Of a stretch of DNA of 64,000 nt, positions 33,263 through 42,577 are shown one piece after another. Both the position numbers and the translations under genes were made by a program. How positions within the stretch are numbered: position 1 is the stretch's first letter; every line of letters starts with the position of its first letter. This DNA comes from JBDSWU01 sp038230395. GTDB taxonomy: Bacteria; Patescibacteriota; Saccharimonadia; Saccharimonadales; UBA4665. The notes beneath the pieces were generated by a model that worked only from the letters and a program-made list of their open reading frames with translations, made no database searches and was not told the origin of the DNA. The DNA is taken from positions 1-64,000 of the forward strand of contig JBBRNI010000006.1 of the NCBI GenBank assembly GCA_038230395.1. Reading direction: 5' to 3'.

Positions 33263-35911
33263 ATGGCGGAGACTCCTAAGAAGAAGCTGGTGGTGATCGA
33301 TGGTAAGTCGGTTTTTTATCGCGGCTATTACGCCATGTCCAATTTAGCTACCAAAGACGGTACTCCCACGGGTGGCGTGTTTGGCTTCGCGACCATGGCT
33401 CTAGAGGTCGTGCGTCGGCTCAAGCCTGACTATGTGGCAGTGGCTTGGGACAAGCCCAAGACAAATATTCGGCGTCGGCTGGAGCTGTACCCAGAATACA
33501 AGGCGGGGCGTAAACCAACGCCACCCGATTTTAAAGCCCAGATCCCAATATTGCATGAACTGCTTGCAGCTTTTGGCTGGCCGCTCTACGAGCTCGATGA
33601 TTACGAGGCTGACGACATTATGGGTGCGCTAGCGGTTCAAGCCAGCGCGCAGGATATTGAAACGCTGCTAATCACCTCTGATATGGACATGCTGCAATTA
33701 ATCAATGATCAAGTGCACGTCTACGCGCTCAAAACTGGGCTGTCGAACATAGAATTGTATTCACCAGCCAGTTTTGTAGCAAAATACGGTATCCGCGTTG
33801 ACCAGTTCTTGGATCTCAAAGCCCTCAAAGGCGATTCTTCCGATAACATTCCAGGTGTGCCAGGTATTGGTGAAAAGGGTGGTATTGAGCTGTTAAAACA
33901 GTACGAAACACTTGATAATATATACGAAAATCTGGACCTATTAAAGGAAAGTACTCGCAAAAAGCTGGTCGCAGGCAAAGATTTAGCTTACCTGAGCAAG
34001 GAGTTAGCCCGCATCTGGACCGATGCACCGATCCCACTTGATCTAGACGCAGTAGACGGTAGCAAGTGTCAGCCAGAGAAGCTACTACACCTCTTGCAAA
34101 AGCTGGAATTTCGTACCCTTGCGCGGCAGCTTCCTGAGGTTATACAAGTTCAGCTCAGCGAAACTGGCTCTAGCATGGCAGCCAATCTTATAGTTGGTAA
34201 AAACACCGTTATCGACAGTCTCGACAAGCTCAAAGAGTTCCACTTGCCAGCTACTGAACAGCTGTTTATTCACGCGCGTTCAGCCGGCAAACATGGCCGT
34301 AGACCAGAGGTGCTTATACTTAGTAGCGACGGTAAGCGTACCTATACGCTAGATCTGCGTAAGCTTGACCACGAAGTCATAATTAAGCATTTTGCTGATA
34401 GTGCGCCGCTCATTGGCTACGATATTAAGTCTTCGCTCAAGGTACTACTTGAACTAGGTATGGAATATTTGCCTCCTGTTGGGCATGATGTGCTCATAGG
34501 GTCGTTTATCTTGAATGCACTCAGGCGTGAACAGACACTGACTGAGCTGGCTCAATCTGATCTTGGTTACGATGGCTCTGCCTTCGAAGATTTGGACGCT
34601 GACGAGGTCATTACCAGGGCGCCAGAAATAATTGCTGTTATCAAAGCTTTGCACGATCAGCAAACCAAAGACATGAATGAAATACCCAAGCTGGTGAGTT
34701 TAGCAACAGACATAGAATGGCCAGTTATCCCCGTGCTTGCCCGCATGGAACATCGTGGTATCGAGCTCGACACCGCTTATTTGAAGAAGTTCGCAGATGA
34801 GATTGACGACATGATTTCGGACTTTGAGCAGCAGATATACGGCTACGCCGACCAAGAGTTCAACATTGCATCGCCGAGCCAACTGGCCGAAATATTGTTT
34901 GAAAAGCTTGCGCTACCGGCTAAAAATATTAAAAAAGGTAAGACTGGCTACAGCACAGCCGCCAGCGAGCTCGATAAGCTCCGTGAGCAACATCCTATCA
35001 TTGAGGTTATCACTCAATTTAGAGAGGTCACTAAGCTCAAGAACACTTATGTCGACACGCTCCCGCTTATGGTCGACGAAAATTCGCGTCTGCATACCAC
35101 ATTCGCCCTAACTGTCGCGCAAACTGGTCGCCTCAGTAGCAATGATCCAAATCTGCAAAACATCCCAACTCGTACTGATCTTGGGCGCCATGTGCGGACG
35201 GCCTTCGTGGCTGGCAAAGGTAACAAGCTCGTCAGCGCCGATTACTCGCAGTTTGAGCTGCGCCTGGCGGCTGTATTGGCCAACGACACCGAACTAATAG
35301 ATATGTTTAACAGAGGTGCTGATATCCATACTGCCACTGCAGCTCAAGTTTATGAGCGCGAGCTAGAAGATGTTACTAAGCAGATGCGTCGAGCCGCCAA
35401 AGTTATTAACTTTGGCATTTTATACGGCATGAGCCCTCACGGCTTGGCCATTGCCGCCTACATGGGCTATGACCAGGCCACAGCTTTTATAAAGCGCTAC
35501 AAAGACCTGCGCCGTCCACTTTTTGACTACATGGATCATCTACTGGTAGTTGCCAGGGAAGAGGGTTATGTCGAGACACTGTTTGGTCGCCGTCGCCCAA
35601 TGCCAGATATAAAATCGTCTAACTTTATGGTTCGCCAATCTGCTGAACGCCAAGCTATCAACATGCCGATTCAGGGCACCGAAGCTGACCTCATGAAACT
35701 AGCCATGGTCGAAGTTGATAAGCAATTACAGGCCAATTACCCTGACTCCCACCAGCTATTACAAATTCACGACTCAATACTGGTAGAATGTTCCGCCAAT
35801 GCAGCCAACGAAGTAGCTGAACTACTCAAAACTGCCATGCAAGACATTTATAAACTCCCCGTTAAGCTCGACGTCGACGTCACCATTGGTGACAACTGGG
35901 GCGAACTATAA
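33263..35911 (+). CDS. polA: DNA polymerase I
   Basis: 882 residues. An N-terminal 5'-3' exonuclease (residues 1-290; DDYEADDIMGA, GDSSDNIPGVPGIGEK). The middle 3'-5' exonuclease-like domain is degenerate: the first DxE motif expected around residue 330-345 is missing (LFIHARSAGKHG), so proofreading is probably lost. The polymerase domain is intact: motif A SADYSQFELRL (about 659), motif B RRAAKVINFGILYG (about 711), motif C QIHDSILVE (about 834). TATACT (33251-33256) ends six bases before the ATG. Confidence 0.97.
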   Translation: MAETPKKKLVVIDGKSVFYRGYYAMSNLATKDGTPTGGVFGFATMALEVVRRLKPDYVAVAWDKPKTNIRRRLELYPEYKAGRKPTPPDFKAQIPILHELLAAFGWPLYELDDYEADDIMGALAVQASAQDIETLLITSDMDMLQLINDQVHVYALKTGLSNIELYSPASFVAKYGIRVDQFLDLKALKGDSSDNIPGVPGIGEKGGIELLKQYETLDNIYENLDLLKESTRKKLVAGKDLAYLSKELARIWTDAPIPLDLDAVDGSKCQPEKLLHLLQKLEFRTLARQLPEVIQVQLSETGSSMAANLIVGKNTVIDSLDKLKEFHLPATEQLFIHARSAGKHGRRPEVLILSSDGKRTYTLDLRKLDHEVIIKHFADSAPLIGYDIKSSLKVLLELGMEYLPPVGHDVLIGSFILNALRREQTLTELAQSDLGYDGSAFEDLDADEVITRAPEIIAVIKALHDQQTKDMNEIPKLVSLATDIEWPVIPVLARMEHRGIELDTAYLKKFADEIDDMISDFEQQIYGYADQEFNIASPSQLAEILFEKLALPAKNIKKGKTGYSTAASELDKLREQHPIIEVITQFREVTKLKNTYVDTLPLMVDENSRLHTTFALTVAQTGRLSSNDPNLQNIPTRTDLGRHVRTAFVAGKGNKLVSADYSQFELRLAAVLANDTELIDMFNRGADIHTATAAQVYERELEDVTKQMRRAAKVINFGILYGMSPHGLAIAAYMGYDQATAFIKRYKDLRRPLFDYMDHLLVVAREEGYVETLFGRRRPMPDIKSSNFMVRQSAERQAINMPIQGTEADLMKLAMVEVDKQLQANYPDSHQLLQIHDSILVECSANAANEVAELLKTAMQDIYKLPVKLDVDVTIGDNWGEL

Positions 35912-35924
35912 TGAGCCCATTCAA

Positions 35925-36359
35925 ATGAGTGAACAGCTGTTTCATATCGGTATTAAGGCGATGGTTGAAGATACCGATGGACGATTGCTGCTCTTTAAGC
36001 AAGACGTTTCTCATAACCATAGTATGCCAACGGCTGCATACTGGGACTTCGCTGGTGGTCGTGTAAATGTAGGCGAAACGTCAGTGTTGGAAACGCTTCG
36101 ACGAGAAATCCAAGAAGAAACCGGCATCGACGATTATGATTCAGCTGAATTATTCACGACAGTTATTTCGAACCATCGAATTAAATTACCAAACGATCAA
36201 CTGATTGGTTTAGCTTTAGTGATTTACAAAGTAAAGCTCAAACCAAATGCCCAAATTATATTAAGCGATGAGCATACGAATTACGAGTGGGTAGATCGTA
36301 ATGAAGCCAAAGTCCGCCTGGCGCATAAGTACCCAGCTGAGTTTACGAACTCGCTATAG
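35925..36359 (+). CDS. NUDIX hydrolase
   Basis: 144 residues. The Nudix box GGRVNVGETSVLETLRREIQ-EETGI follows the GX5EX7REUXEEXGU pattern. It hydrolyses a nucleoside diphosphate linked to an unknown group; substrate unknown. The frame is open upstream into polA (35886), but the ATG at 35925 lies after the polA stop. Its stop is directly adjacent to that of the convergent 36354 gene, the two reading out of the shared CTATAG. Confidence 0.93.
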   Translation: MSEQLFHIGIKAMVEDTDGRLLLFKQDVSHNHSMPTAAYWDFAGGRVNVGETSVLETLRREIQEETGIDDYDSAELFTTVISNHRIKLPNDQLIGLALVIYKVKLKPNAQIILSDEHTNYEWVDRNEAKVRLAHKYPAEFTNSL

Positions 36360-36812
36360 CTTGGAAGGATCAGTGTCAGCGTGGCGACGGCGACGGGCAC
36401 GCTCTGATGACACGATTCGACCACCACGGGCACGCATCAGTCGTACAGCGAGGGCGATGACCCACATTGCGAAACCAGTGTCAGCTACACTGGTAATCAA
36501 CCCTAAAACGTCAGTGTGGTGGCGGGCATTCGATATTGCTACTACTAAAATTAGAAATTCAGCAGCGACGAGTGCTAAGCCTAGCCGGCGGCTGCGGCGC
36601 TTCTGGGTAAAGTATCCTAGTAACCAGATGAGCCCAAACCACACGACAATCAGCAAAAAATAGCCGATTGAGGACAGTGAATTGGTCAGACAATTACTGC
36701 TATGAGTATGGCAAGTTGTGATAATTGAGTTCAGTTGCGTACCGATGTTAAGCAAGCTCAGAACGGCGAACTGTATAACGGTGGCAATTCCTGTTTCGTA
36801 GGTTAATTTCAT
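36354..36812 (-). CDS. Small integral membrane protein of unknown function
   Basis: 152 residues with three clear hydrophobic helices (about 10-25, 48-68, 78-96) and a fourth weaker one (about 104-125), ending in a strongly basic cytoplasmic tail (RARRRRHADTD). Two Cys lie in the loop around 34-41 (TTCHTHSSNC). TATACT (36821-36826, minus strand) ends eight bases before the ATG. No family recognised. Confidence 0.7.
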   Translation of the reverse strand: MKLTYETGIATVIQFAVLSLLNIGTQLNSIITTCHTHSSNCLTNSLSSIGYFLLIVVWFGLIWLLGYFTQKRRSRRLGLALVAAEFLILVVAISNARHHTDVLGLITSVADTGFAMWVIALAVRLMRARGGRIVSSERARRRRHADTDPSKL

Positions 36813-36884
36813 GCATATTCAGTATACGCTATGGCATGCTACAATATGGTTGCAAAATAAGCGTAATAATGTTAGTATAAGTAT

Positions 36885-37457
36885 ATGTTGCGTTACTTAG
36901 TTGGATTCCTTGTTACTGTTGGCCTGATCATTTTGTTGATCGTGTTGCTGTTTAGTGGTGGTGGCAGTTCGCCCTCCAAAAAAGTACCAAACAGTGGCCA
37001 TACTCTCGAGAGCTATGCCCAAACTGACGCCCAGGTTCGATTTACCATTGATGGACCGATTAACGCTGTCGAAAACCACCGTCAAGCCCAGGTCATTGTT
37101 GACCGTAATAACGCAGTTTTCAATCTTATCCAAGGCTACGATGGCTCAGTTATTAGCACGCAGAGCTTTGCCAATACCACTGCTAGCTACTCAGCTTTCT
37201 TACACGGTTTAGAAATGCTAAATTTCACCAAGGGCGATACTTCTGACAAGAGTCTGGCGAGCGAAAACGGTCACTGCCCAACAGGTAATCGTTACGGCTA
37301 TGATGTCATACAGAACGGACAAACTATCGAGCACTTCTGGGCTACTAGTTGCGGTGGTACGCATACCTATCTTGGCAATGTTGAAACAACACGCTATTTA
37401 TTTGAGCAACAAATTCCACACTACCGTGACCTTGTCAGCTCCGTTTCAGACTTTTAG
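36885..37457 (+). CDS. Membrane-anchored extracytoplasmic protein of unknown function
   Basis: 190 residues: an N-terminal anchor (YLVGFLVTVGLIILLIVLLF), a short Gly/Ser linker and a soluble domain of about 150 residues. Two Cys (in NGHCPTGN and ATSCGGTH) could form a disulphide outside the cell. The composition and the motif RFTIDGPINAVENH look like a CPR-specific family that I cannot name. A TAGTAT-like -10 ends six bases before the ATG. Confidence 0.7.
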   Translation: MLRYLVGFLVTVGLIILLIVLLFSGGGSSPSKKVPNSGHTLESYAQTDAQVRFTIDGPINAVENHRQAQVIVDRNNAVFNLIQGYDGSVISTQSFANTTASYSAFLHGLEMLNFTKGDTSDKSLASENGHCPTGNRYGYDVIQNGQTIEHFWATSCGGTHTYLGNVETTRYLFEQQIPHYRDLVSSVSDF

Positions 37458-37509
37458 TGTTGCCCGATGTTGCGCCTAATTCAAGATTAGGTAAGGTATA
37501 CTTGAGTCT

Positions 37510-38088
37510 ATGATTCAAGCAATTATTTTTGACTGTTTTGGTGTTCTTACAACAGATGCTTGGCTACCGTTTAAAGCTCGGCACTTTGGCCATGATCCAG
37601 CACTACTCGCGCAAGCCACTGACCTGAATCGGCAGTCTGATGGTGGATTTATAACGACTGGATCGTTCCTTGAACAGATTGGTGAAATGGCCAATATGAC
37701 TTCGGATGAAGTCTACCATGCAGTATCTAATAACGTGCCAAACACTGAACTTTTTGGGTATATAAAACAGCTTAAGGCCGACTATAAAATTGGCCTTCTG
37801 AGTAACGCTTCTGGTGATTGGCTATCAGAGTTATTTGAGCCTGACCAGCTACAATTGTTTGAAGGCACTGCTTTGTCATACGAAACTCGCTTCACTAAGC
37901 CAATGCCTGAAGCTTACACAACAATCGCCGAGCGTCTTGATGTGCCTGTAGGACAATGTGTATTTATTGATGATCAAGAGCGATTTGTAACTGGTGCTCA
38001 AGATGCGGGGATGCTAGCGGTTTGGTATAAGGGTAATGCCCAACTCAAAAATGATCTGGCGCAGCTGCTATCCGATTCGAAAGACTAA
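37510..38088 (+). CDS. HAD-IA family hydrolase
   Basis: 192 residues. Motif I is IIFDCFGVLT (nucleophile Asp present, second Asp replaced by Phe, as in several HAD-IA variants), motif II is around LLSNASGDW, the motif III Lys is in RFTKPMPEAY and motif IV is VFIDDQERF. Substrate unknown. TATACT (37497-37502) ends seven bases before the ATG. Its 3' end overlaps the convergent DciA-like gene by 21 bases. Confidence 0.93.
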   Translation: MIQAIIFDCFGVLTTDAWLPFKARHFGHDPALLAQATDLNRQSDGGFITTGSFLEQIGEMANMTSDEVYHAVSNNVPNTELFGYIKQLKADYKIGLLSNASGDWLSELFEPDQLQLFEGTALSYETRFTKPMPEAYTTIAERLDVPVGQCVFIDDQERFVTGAQDAGMLAVWYKGNAQLKNDLAQLLSDSKD

Positions 38089-38304
38089 GCGTTTGGTAAG
38101 CTGGCAGCGGCGTTTGATCTCTGGGCTCCTAAGGCGCAAAGTGCTTACCAGGGCTGCACTTGGCGCGCTCACGACGATATCTTTCTCACGTACGACTACA
38201 GTGACAGCTGTTTTGTACTCGTCCTCCACAAACTTTTTGAGGCTAGCACTTTCTGGTGGCTCGTCGAAGTTTTTATCACCAAGTAAATTAAATAGACTGT
38301 CCAT
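38068..38304 (-). CDS. Minimal DciA-like (DUF721) protein
   Basis: 78 residues. SLKKFVEDEYKTAVTVVVRE, then DIVVSAPSAALVSTLRLRSP and a C-terminal KRLVFRIG, follows the beta-alpha pattern of the DUF721/DciA family, which loads the replicative helicase. It is shorter than usual and the match is by pattern only. TATACT (38313-38318, minus strand) ends eight bases before the ATG, supporting it as a real gene. Copy 2 of repeat family A lies in the gap between it and mutM. Confidence 0.55.
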   Translation of the reverse strand: MDSLFNLLGDKNFDEPPESASLKKFVEDEYKTAVTVVVREKDIVVSAPSAALVSTLRLRSPEIKRRCQLTKRLVFRIG

Positions 38305-38334
38305 GACTTCCTAGTATACGGATGAGTAAAGGTT

Positions 38335-38428
38335 AACTCTAATTTGGCTAATGGAAGGGTCAGGCGGAGTGCAGCGAAGGCCGCAAAAGGCCGAAGCGAA
38401 ACGCACTTTCATTAGCCAAATTAGAGTT
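38335..38428. repeat. Variable-arm hairpin repeat, family A, copy 2 (inverted orientation)
   Basis: Perfect 19-bp outer arms (38335-38353 and 38410-38428, AACTCTAATTTGGCTAATG and complement) flank a core at 38353-38407. Read on the minus strand, the core is 48 of 55 identical to copy 3 and 43 of 55 to copy 1 (hand count). The arms do not resemble those of the other copies. It lies between the divergent DciA-like gene and mutM, inside their promoter region. Confidence 0.87.
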
Positions 38429-38454
38429 GGCCGTCAGTGCTACAATAGTAGTCT

Positions 38455-39327
38455 ATGCCAGAGTTACCAGAGGTTGAGACAGTCAAAATTGGCTTACAGC
38501 GTTTATTGCCAAAGCGGGTTATTAAAAGCGTGGATTATGATTGGCCAAAGTCGTTCCCAAATGCGCCCACAGATGTCCAAAACTTTTTAATCGGTGCGAG
38601 CATCCTTGAAGTTAAGCGACGAGCCAAAGTATTGATGATCGAGCTTAGCACTGAATACACACTTATTATTCACCTCAAAATGACTGGCCAATTGGTATTT
38701 CGGAGCGGTAGCGAGCGCTTTGGGGCAGGTCACCCTAACGATAGTTTAATAGGTGATCTGCCTGATAAGTCTACGCGTGTCACCTTAATATTTGCCGATG
38801 GGAGTAGCTTATTCTTTAATGATCAACGCAAGTTTGGCTGGGTCCGATTGCTGCCGACTATCGAAGTTATGAATCTTGATTTCTTCAAAAAGGTTGGCCC
38901 GGAGCCGCTGAGCGTGGACTTTAGCTGGCAAGTGCTTAGAGACCGTTCGTTAAGACGCAAAAATTCTAATATAAAAGCAGTAGTACTCGATCAGACAATA
39001 CTAGCAGGTATTGGAAACATATATGCTGACGAGGCCTTGTGGGGGGCAAAAATTCATCCTACAACTTTAGTTCGTGAGCTGACTGACGCTAAGTTTAAGC
39101 TGCTGTACCATGAGTTTGTGAGCGTGCTTGAGCTAGCCATCAAAAAAGGTGGATCAACGAACAAAAATTACGTTAATGCCGAAGGTAAGCGGGGCAGCTA
39201 TATGGATTTTGCCCGAGTATTTAGGCGTGAAAACCTACCATGTCCAAGATGCGGAACAACTATTATAAAGACAAAAGTTGCTGGTCGCGGCACTCATACC
39301 TGCCCTAAGTGTCAGAAGATACCGTAG
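38455..39327 (+). CDS. mutM: Formamidopyrimidine-DNA glycosylase
   Basis: 290 residues. Excises 8-oxoguanine and nicks the site. Catalytic N-terminus MPELPEVETV (P1/E2 after Met removal), HLKMTGQL, the helix-two-turn-helix region LAGIGNIYADEALW, and an intact zinc finger (CPRCG...HTCPKC) at the C-terminus. TACAAT (38441-38446) ends eight bases before the ATG. The immediate upstream region is a family A repeat, so no normal -35 box is available. Confidence 0.97.
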   Translation: MPELPEVETVKIGLQRLLPKRVIKSVDYDWPKSFPNAPTDVQNFLIGASILEVKRRAKVLMIELSTEYTLIIHLKMTGQLVFRSGSERFGAGHPNDSLIGDLPDKSTRVTLIFADGSSLFFNDQRKFGWVRLLPTIEVMNLDFFKKVGPEPLSVDFSWQVLRDRSLRRKNSNIKAVVLDQTILAGIGNIYADEALWGAKIHPTTLVRELTDAKFKLLYHEFVSVLELAIKKGGSTNKNYVNAEGKRGSYMDFARVFRRENLPCPRCGTTIIKTKVAGRGTHTCPKCQKIP

Positions 39328-39330
39328 GTG

Positions 39331-41499
39331 TTAATCGACTAACTTTGATAGTAGATTGACCATTGTAGTCACGTTTTTGACCCGAAAGCGGGCGACTGTT
39401 ACGCCACTACCAACACGAAGGCTGTAAGCCCAAGGGGGAGCTGCCTTGAACATATTTTCATCTGTGTAATCATCGCCGGCTGTTAGAATAAAGTCATATT
39501 TTGTATTATTGATGTAGTTTTTAACAGCGGCTCCCTTGTTGGTATTTTTGTGTTTTATCTCAAGGATTTTTTGACCACTGTGAGCTTTGAGCCCATATTG
39601 TTGCAGTAGCGGCTTGATGGCTTTTTTGAGCAACACTAAATTCTTCTGCGCCATAAATGGTGGTGATTCACGGTAGTGCCAAACTAAGGCAGTGGTTTTC
39701 TCCTCCGCAAAAGCGTACGGAGTCTCGTTAGCGTACCCTTCCAAGATTGGTAAGAGCTGTGTTTTCCAGCTAGTACTTGCAGTACTAGTAGCTTGCCAAG
39801 TTTTGTCACCTGGCTCCCTAATAAATGCACCGTGTTCAGCAATCATACCAACGCCAGTTTTACTCAGCCAGTTAGATAAATCTGATCTACTGCGCCCACT
39901 AATAATGTAAACATTATTGCGTTTGTTGGCGGCCAGGCGCTTTAATATTGCCAGCAACTCTGTGGTTGGTTTTGCTTCATCAGGTTGGTTGATCAATTCG
40001 GATAGAACTCCATCATAATCCATAAATAACACCCGGCGCTCAGCAGATTTATACTCTGCAATTAATTTGTGCTGTGTTTTCATAAACAGCGGTCTCACCG
40101 GTAGTAACTCTGGCTTTTGTAGAGTTCTCATAAAATCTTTGGCCCAATTGTGAATTGTATGACCAGCAATCTGTTCGTGCATGGCGTCAAATCGTCCAGT
40201 AATGTCAATTTTTCGCATGCTCAGGGCAGTTTCAAGGGCAGACACGAGCGTTTCGGGATGCTTTAAGTTAACTAACAGCGCGTCTTGCAATTCTTGAGCC
40301 GCGCCTGCGCCGTCACTTAAAATTAGTACGCCACTTTTACGCTTGCTTGCAACGAATTCTTTGGCTACCAAGTTCATTCCATCCTTAAGTGGCGTGACAA
40401 ATCCGACGTCAGCAATTTGGAATAATGCTGTTACTTCATGAAACGGTAGGCCCGGTATGTAATCGACTGGCTGCCATGACTTGGTACCAAACTGATTGTT
40501 TATTTCAGCAACTAATTTATCCACATTTTTGGCTAGCTTTTGGTACGCGGGGACGTCACTCCGTGACGGGGCACCTGCTAATACAAAGACTACTTTGCTA
40601 CGTTGTTTAGGGTTGCGAGTTAAAAATGTTTGGTACGCCTGTAGTCGCTCTATAAAGCCCTTTGTGATGTCTAATCGATCAACACCAGCAATAATTTTGA
40701 GTCCAACATATTTGGCCCTCATACGCCGGACAGCTCGTTTGACATCAGGTAGCTGGTAGGCATTCTCAAACTTTAAGTAATCAATCCCAATTGGAAAATC
40801 AGTAACGCGTACCGTATGCCCACTCAGGATTAACAGATTGTTATTGATGATCCCTAGGCCAAAGCCAGCGATTGAATCCGAAAAATTTGTGACATTTATT
40901 TTTGTCTGTAATCCTATTAAGTCTGATCGTATTAATGATTGCAGTAGCCGTTTTGCCTCTGGCAATTTGCTCAGGACCCTAAAGGTTGGAAATGGTGTGT
41001 GCAAGAAAACCCCGATATGATTCCGAGGCATCTGAATTTTGAGTAGTTCGGGGACTAGCAGCAGTTGATAATCATGCACCCAAATTGTGGCATCTGGACG
41101 AGCGCTGGCCGCGGCTGCATTGGCAAATATTTTGTTAACCTCTCGGTAGGCTTTCCAGCGTCGTTCATGATGCCTATCATCGGATATTTTCATACTGTGT
41201 AGAAGTGGCCAGAGGAGGCTGTTGCTATAACCATTATAAAATTCTTCGATCTGTTTTTTAGTCAGAAAGACTGGTTTACAGCTGTGCCGGGCTAGCTCAC
41301 GAGTGATTGCTCGTTTTTCATTGTCAGTAAGATCATCGCTAGCAATACCTGGCCAGCCAATCCAAACATTACTACGACCGCTGACGTAACCGCTCAAACC
41401 ACTAGATAGACCACCCATACTGGTTTCGTAGGTGAGGGTTCCATCAACCTTTTTGACGGTGACGGGAAGGCGATTGGATATGATCAATACTTGTGGCAT
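39331..41499 (-). CDS. otsAB: Fused trehalose-6-phosphate synthase/phosphatase
   Basis: 722 residues. The N-terminal GT20 synthase domain (about 1-465; LIISNRLPVTVKK, GWPG, WVHDYQLLLVPELL, HTPFPTFRVL, GVDRLDITKGF) makes trehalose-6-P from UDP-glucose and glucose-6-P. The C-terminal HAD phosphatase domain starts at about 490 with VLFMDYDGVLSEL and includes ISGRSRSDL and AGDDYTDENMF. Both active sites look complete, so one protein could make free trehalose. A TACACT box lies 15 bases upstream of the start. Confidence 0.95.
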   Translation of the reverse strand: MPQVLIISNRLPVTVKKVDGTLTYETSMGGLSSGLSGYVSGRSNVWIGWPGIASDDLTDNEKRAITRELARHSCKPVFLTKKQIEEFYNGYSNSLLWPLLHSMKISDDRHHERRWKAYREVNKIFANAAAASARPDATIWVHDYQLLLVPELLKIQMPRNHIGVFLHTPFPTFRVLSKLPEAKRLLQSLIRSDLIGLQTKINVTNFSDSIAGFGLGIINNNLLILSGHTVRVTDFPIGIDYLKFENAYQLPDVKRAVRRMRAKYVGLKIIAGVDRLDITKGFIERLQAYQTFLTRNPKQRSKVVFVLAGAPSRSDVPAYQKLAKNVDKLVAEINNQFGTKSWQPVDYIPGLPFHEVTALFQIADVGFVTPLKDGMNLVAKEFVASKRKSGVLILSDGAGAAQELQDALLVNLKHPETLVSALETALSMRKIDITGRFDAMHEQIAGHTIHNWAKDFMRTLQKPELLPVRPLFMKTQHKLIAEYKSAERRVLFMDYDGVLSELINQPDEAKPTTELLAILKRLAANKRNNVYIISGRSRSDLSNWLSKTGVGMIAEHGAFIREPGDKTWQATSTASTSWKTQLLPILEGYANETPYAFAEEKTTALVWHYRESPPFMAQKNLVLLKKAIKPLLQQYGLKAHSGQKILEIKHKNTNKGAAVKNYINNTKYDFILTAGDDYTDENMFKAAPPWAYSLRVGSGVTVARFRVKNVTTMVNLLSKLVD

Positions 41500-41594
41500 A
41501 AATATCTACTATTAAGTGTACCCTAGTCGTCCCTGTTACGAAGCAAAAAATCTCACAACAGCCAACGCACAGCCAGTGGTATGCTATGAAGACA

Positions 41595-42518
41595 ATGATT
41601 CGAGTATTAGCAGGAACAAATGCCTTTGGGCTACAACATGATCTTGCTAAGATCACGGCTAAGTTTGTGACAGAGCATGGCGATTTGGCGCTGGAGCGTG
41701 TTGATGGTGAGGAGGTTAGCTATGAGCGGATTACCGAAACGCTTAACAGCTTGCCGTTCTTAACGAGTAAAAAATTAGTGGTGCTGAGGGCACCAAGCGC
41801 CCAAAAAAGGTTTGTAGAGGAGGCAGAAACGTTGCTGGCAGATATACCAGAAACTAACGAGGTCATCATCCTCGAGCCTAAACTTGACAAGCGACTAGCC
41901 TATTACAAATACTTGAAGAAAAATACAGATTTAACAGAGTACACACAGCCGGACGAGAATAGTATGGCGGCATGGCTGCAACGTAGAGCTAAAGATCAAG
42001 GAGGCGTAATTAGTAGCAACGACGCGCGATATCTGATCGAGCGAACTGGCATCAACCAACAAAATTTGTGCAATGAGCTAGACAAGCTGCTCCTGTATGA
42101 CGATAAAGTGACGCGGGCAAGCATAGATGTACTCACGGACGCTACGCCCCAAAGCACGATCTTTCAGTTACTTGAAGCGGCCTTTGCTGGCAACGTCAAA
42201 CGTGCTTTGGAGTTGTATGCCGAGCAGCGGGCACTCAAAGTTGAGCCACAACAGATAGTTGCAATGCTTGGCTGGCAGCTGCACGTGCTAGCGGTGGTAA
42301 AAACAGCGGGTACGCGTTCGCCTGATGAAATCGCCAAATCCGCCAAGATGAGCCCATATGCCGTGCGCAAGAGTCAAAACGTTGCTCGTAGTCTGACACT
42401 TGCCACTCTGAAAACACTCATTTCTGATCTGTTAATCATTGACACCCGTAGTAAGCGCTCCAGCCTCGACCTCGACGAGGCACTGCAGCACTTCTTCCTC
42501 AAGCTCGCCGCCATCTAA
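41595..42518 (+). CDS. holA: DNA polymerase III delta subunit
   Basis: About 307 residues. Clamp-loader delta subunit: an N-terminal RecA-like fold without a P-loop (MIRVLAGTNAFGL), VVLRAPSAQKR, LDKLLLYDDKVTRASIDVLT, and the C-terminal collar with QQIVAMLGWQLHVLAVVKT and PYAVRKSQNVARSL. TATGCT at 41580-41585 abuts an in-frame ATG at 41586; the ATG at 41595, nine bases after the -10, seems likelier. Convergent with rpsT across a shared terminator. Confidence 0.9.
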   Translation: MIRVLAGTNAFGLQHDLAKITAKFVTEHGDLALERVDGEEVSYERITETLNSLPFLTSKKLVVLRAPSAQKRFVEEAETLLADIPETNEVIILEPKLDKRLAYYKYLKKNTDLTEYTQPDENSMAAWLQRRAKDQGGVISSNDARYLIERTGINQQNLCNELDKLLLYDDKVTRASIDVLTDATPQSTIFQLLEAAFAGNVKRALELYAEQRALKVEPQQIVAMLGWQLHVLAVVKTAGTRSPDEIAKSAKMSPYAVRKSQNVARSLTLATLKTLISDLLIIDTRSKRSSLDLDEALQHFFLKLAAI

Positions 42519-42530
42519 CTAAGTGGTACA

Positions 42531-42557
42531 AATAAAAACCGCCTCTGGCGAGGCGGT
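42531..42557 (-). terminator. Terminator for rpsT
   Basis: On the minus strand ACCGCCTC-GCCA-GAGGCGGT forms a perfect 8-bp stem followed by TTTTATTTG. It lies between the convergent holA and rpsT stops and could also act weakly on holA. Confidence 0.85.
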
Positions 42558-42577
42558 TCCGTGAATAACCTAGGTAA

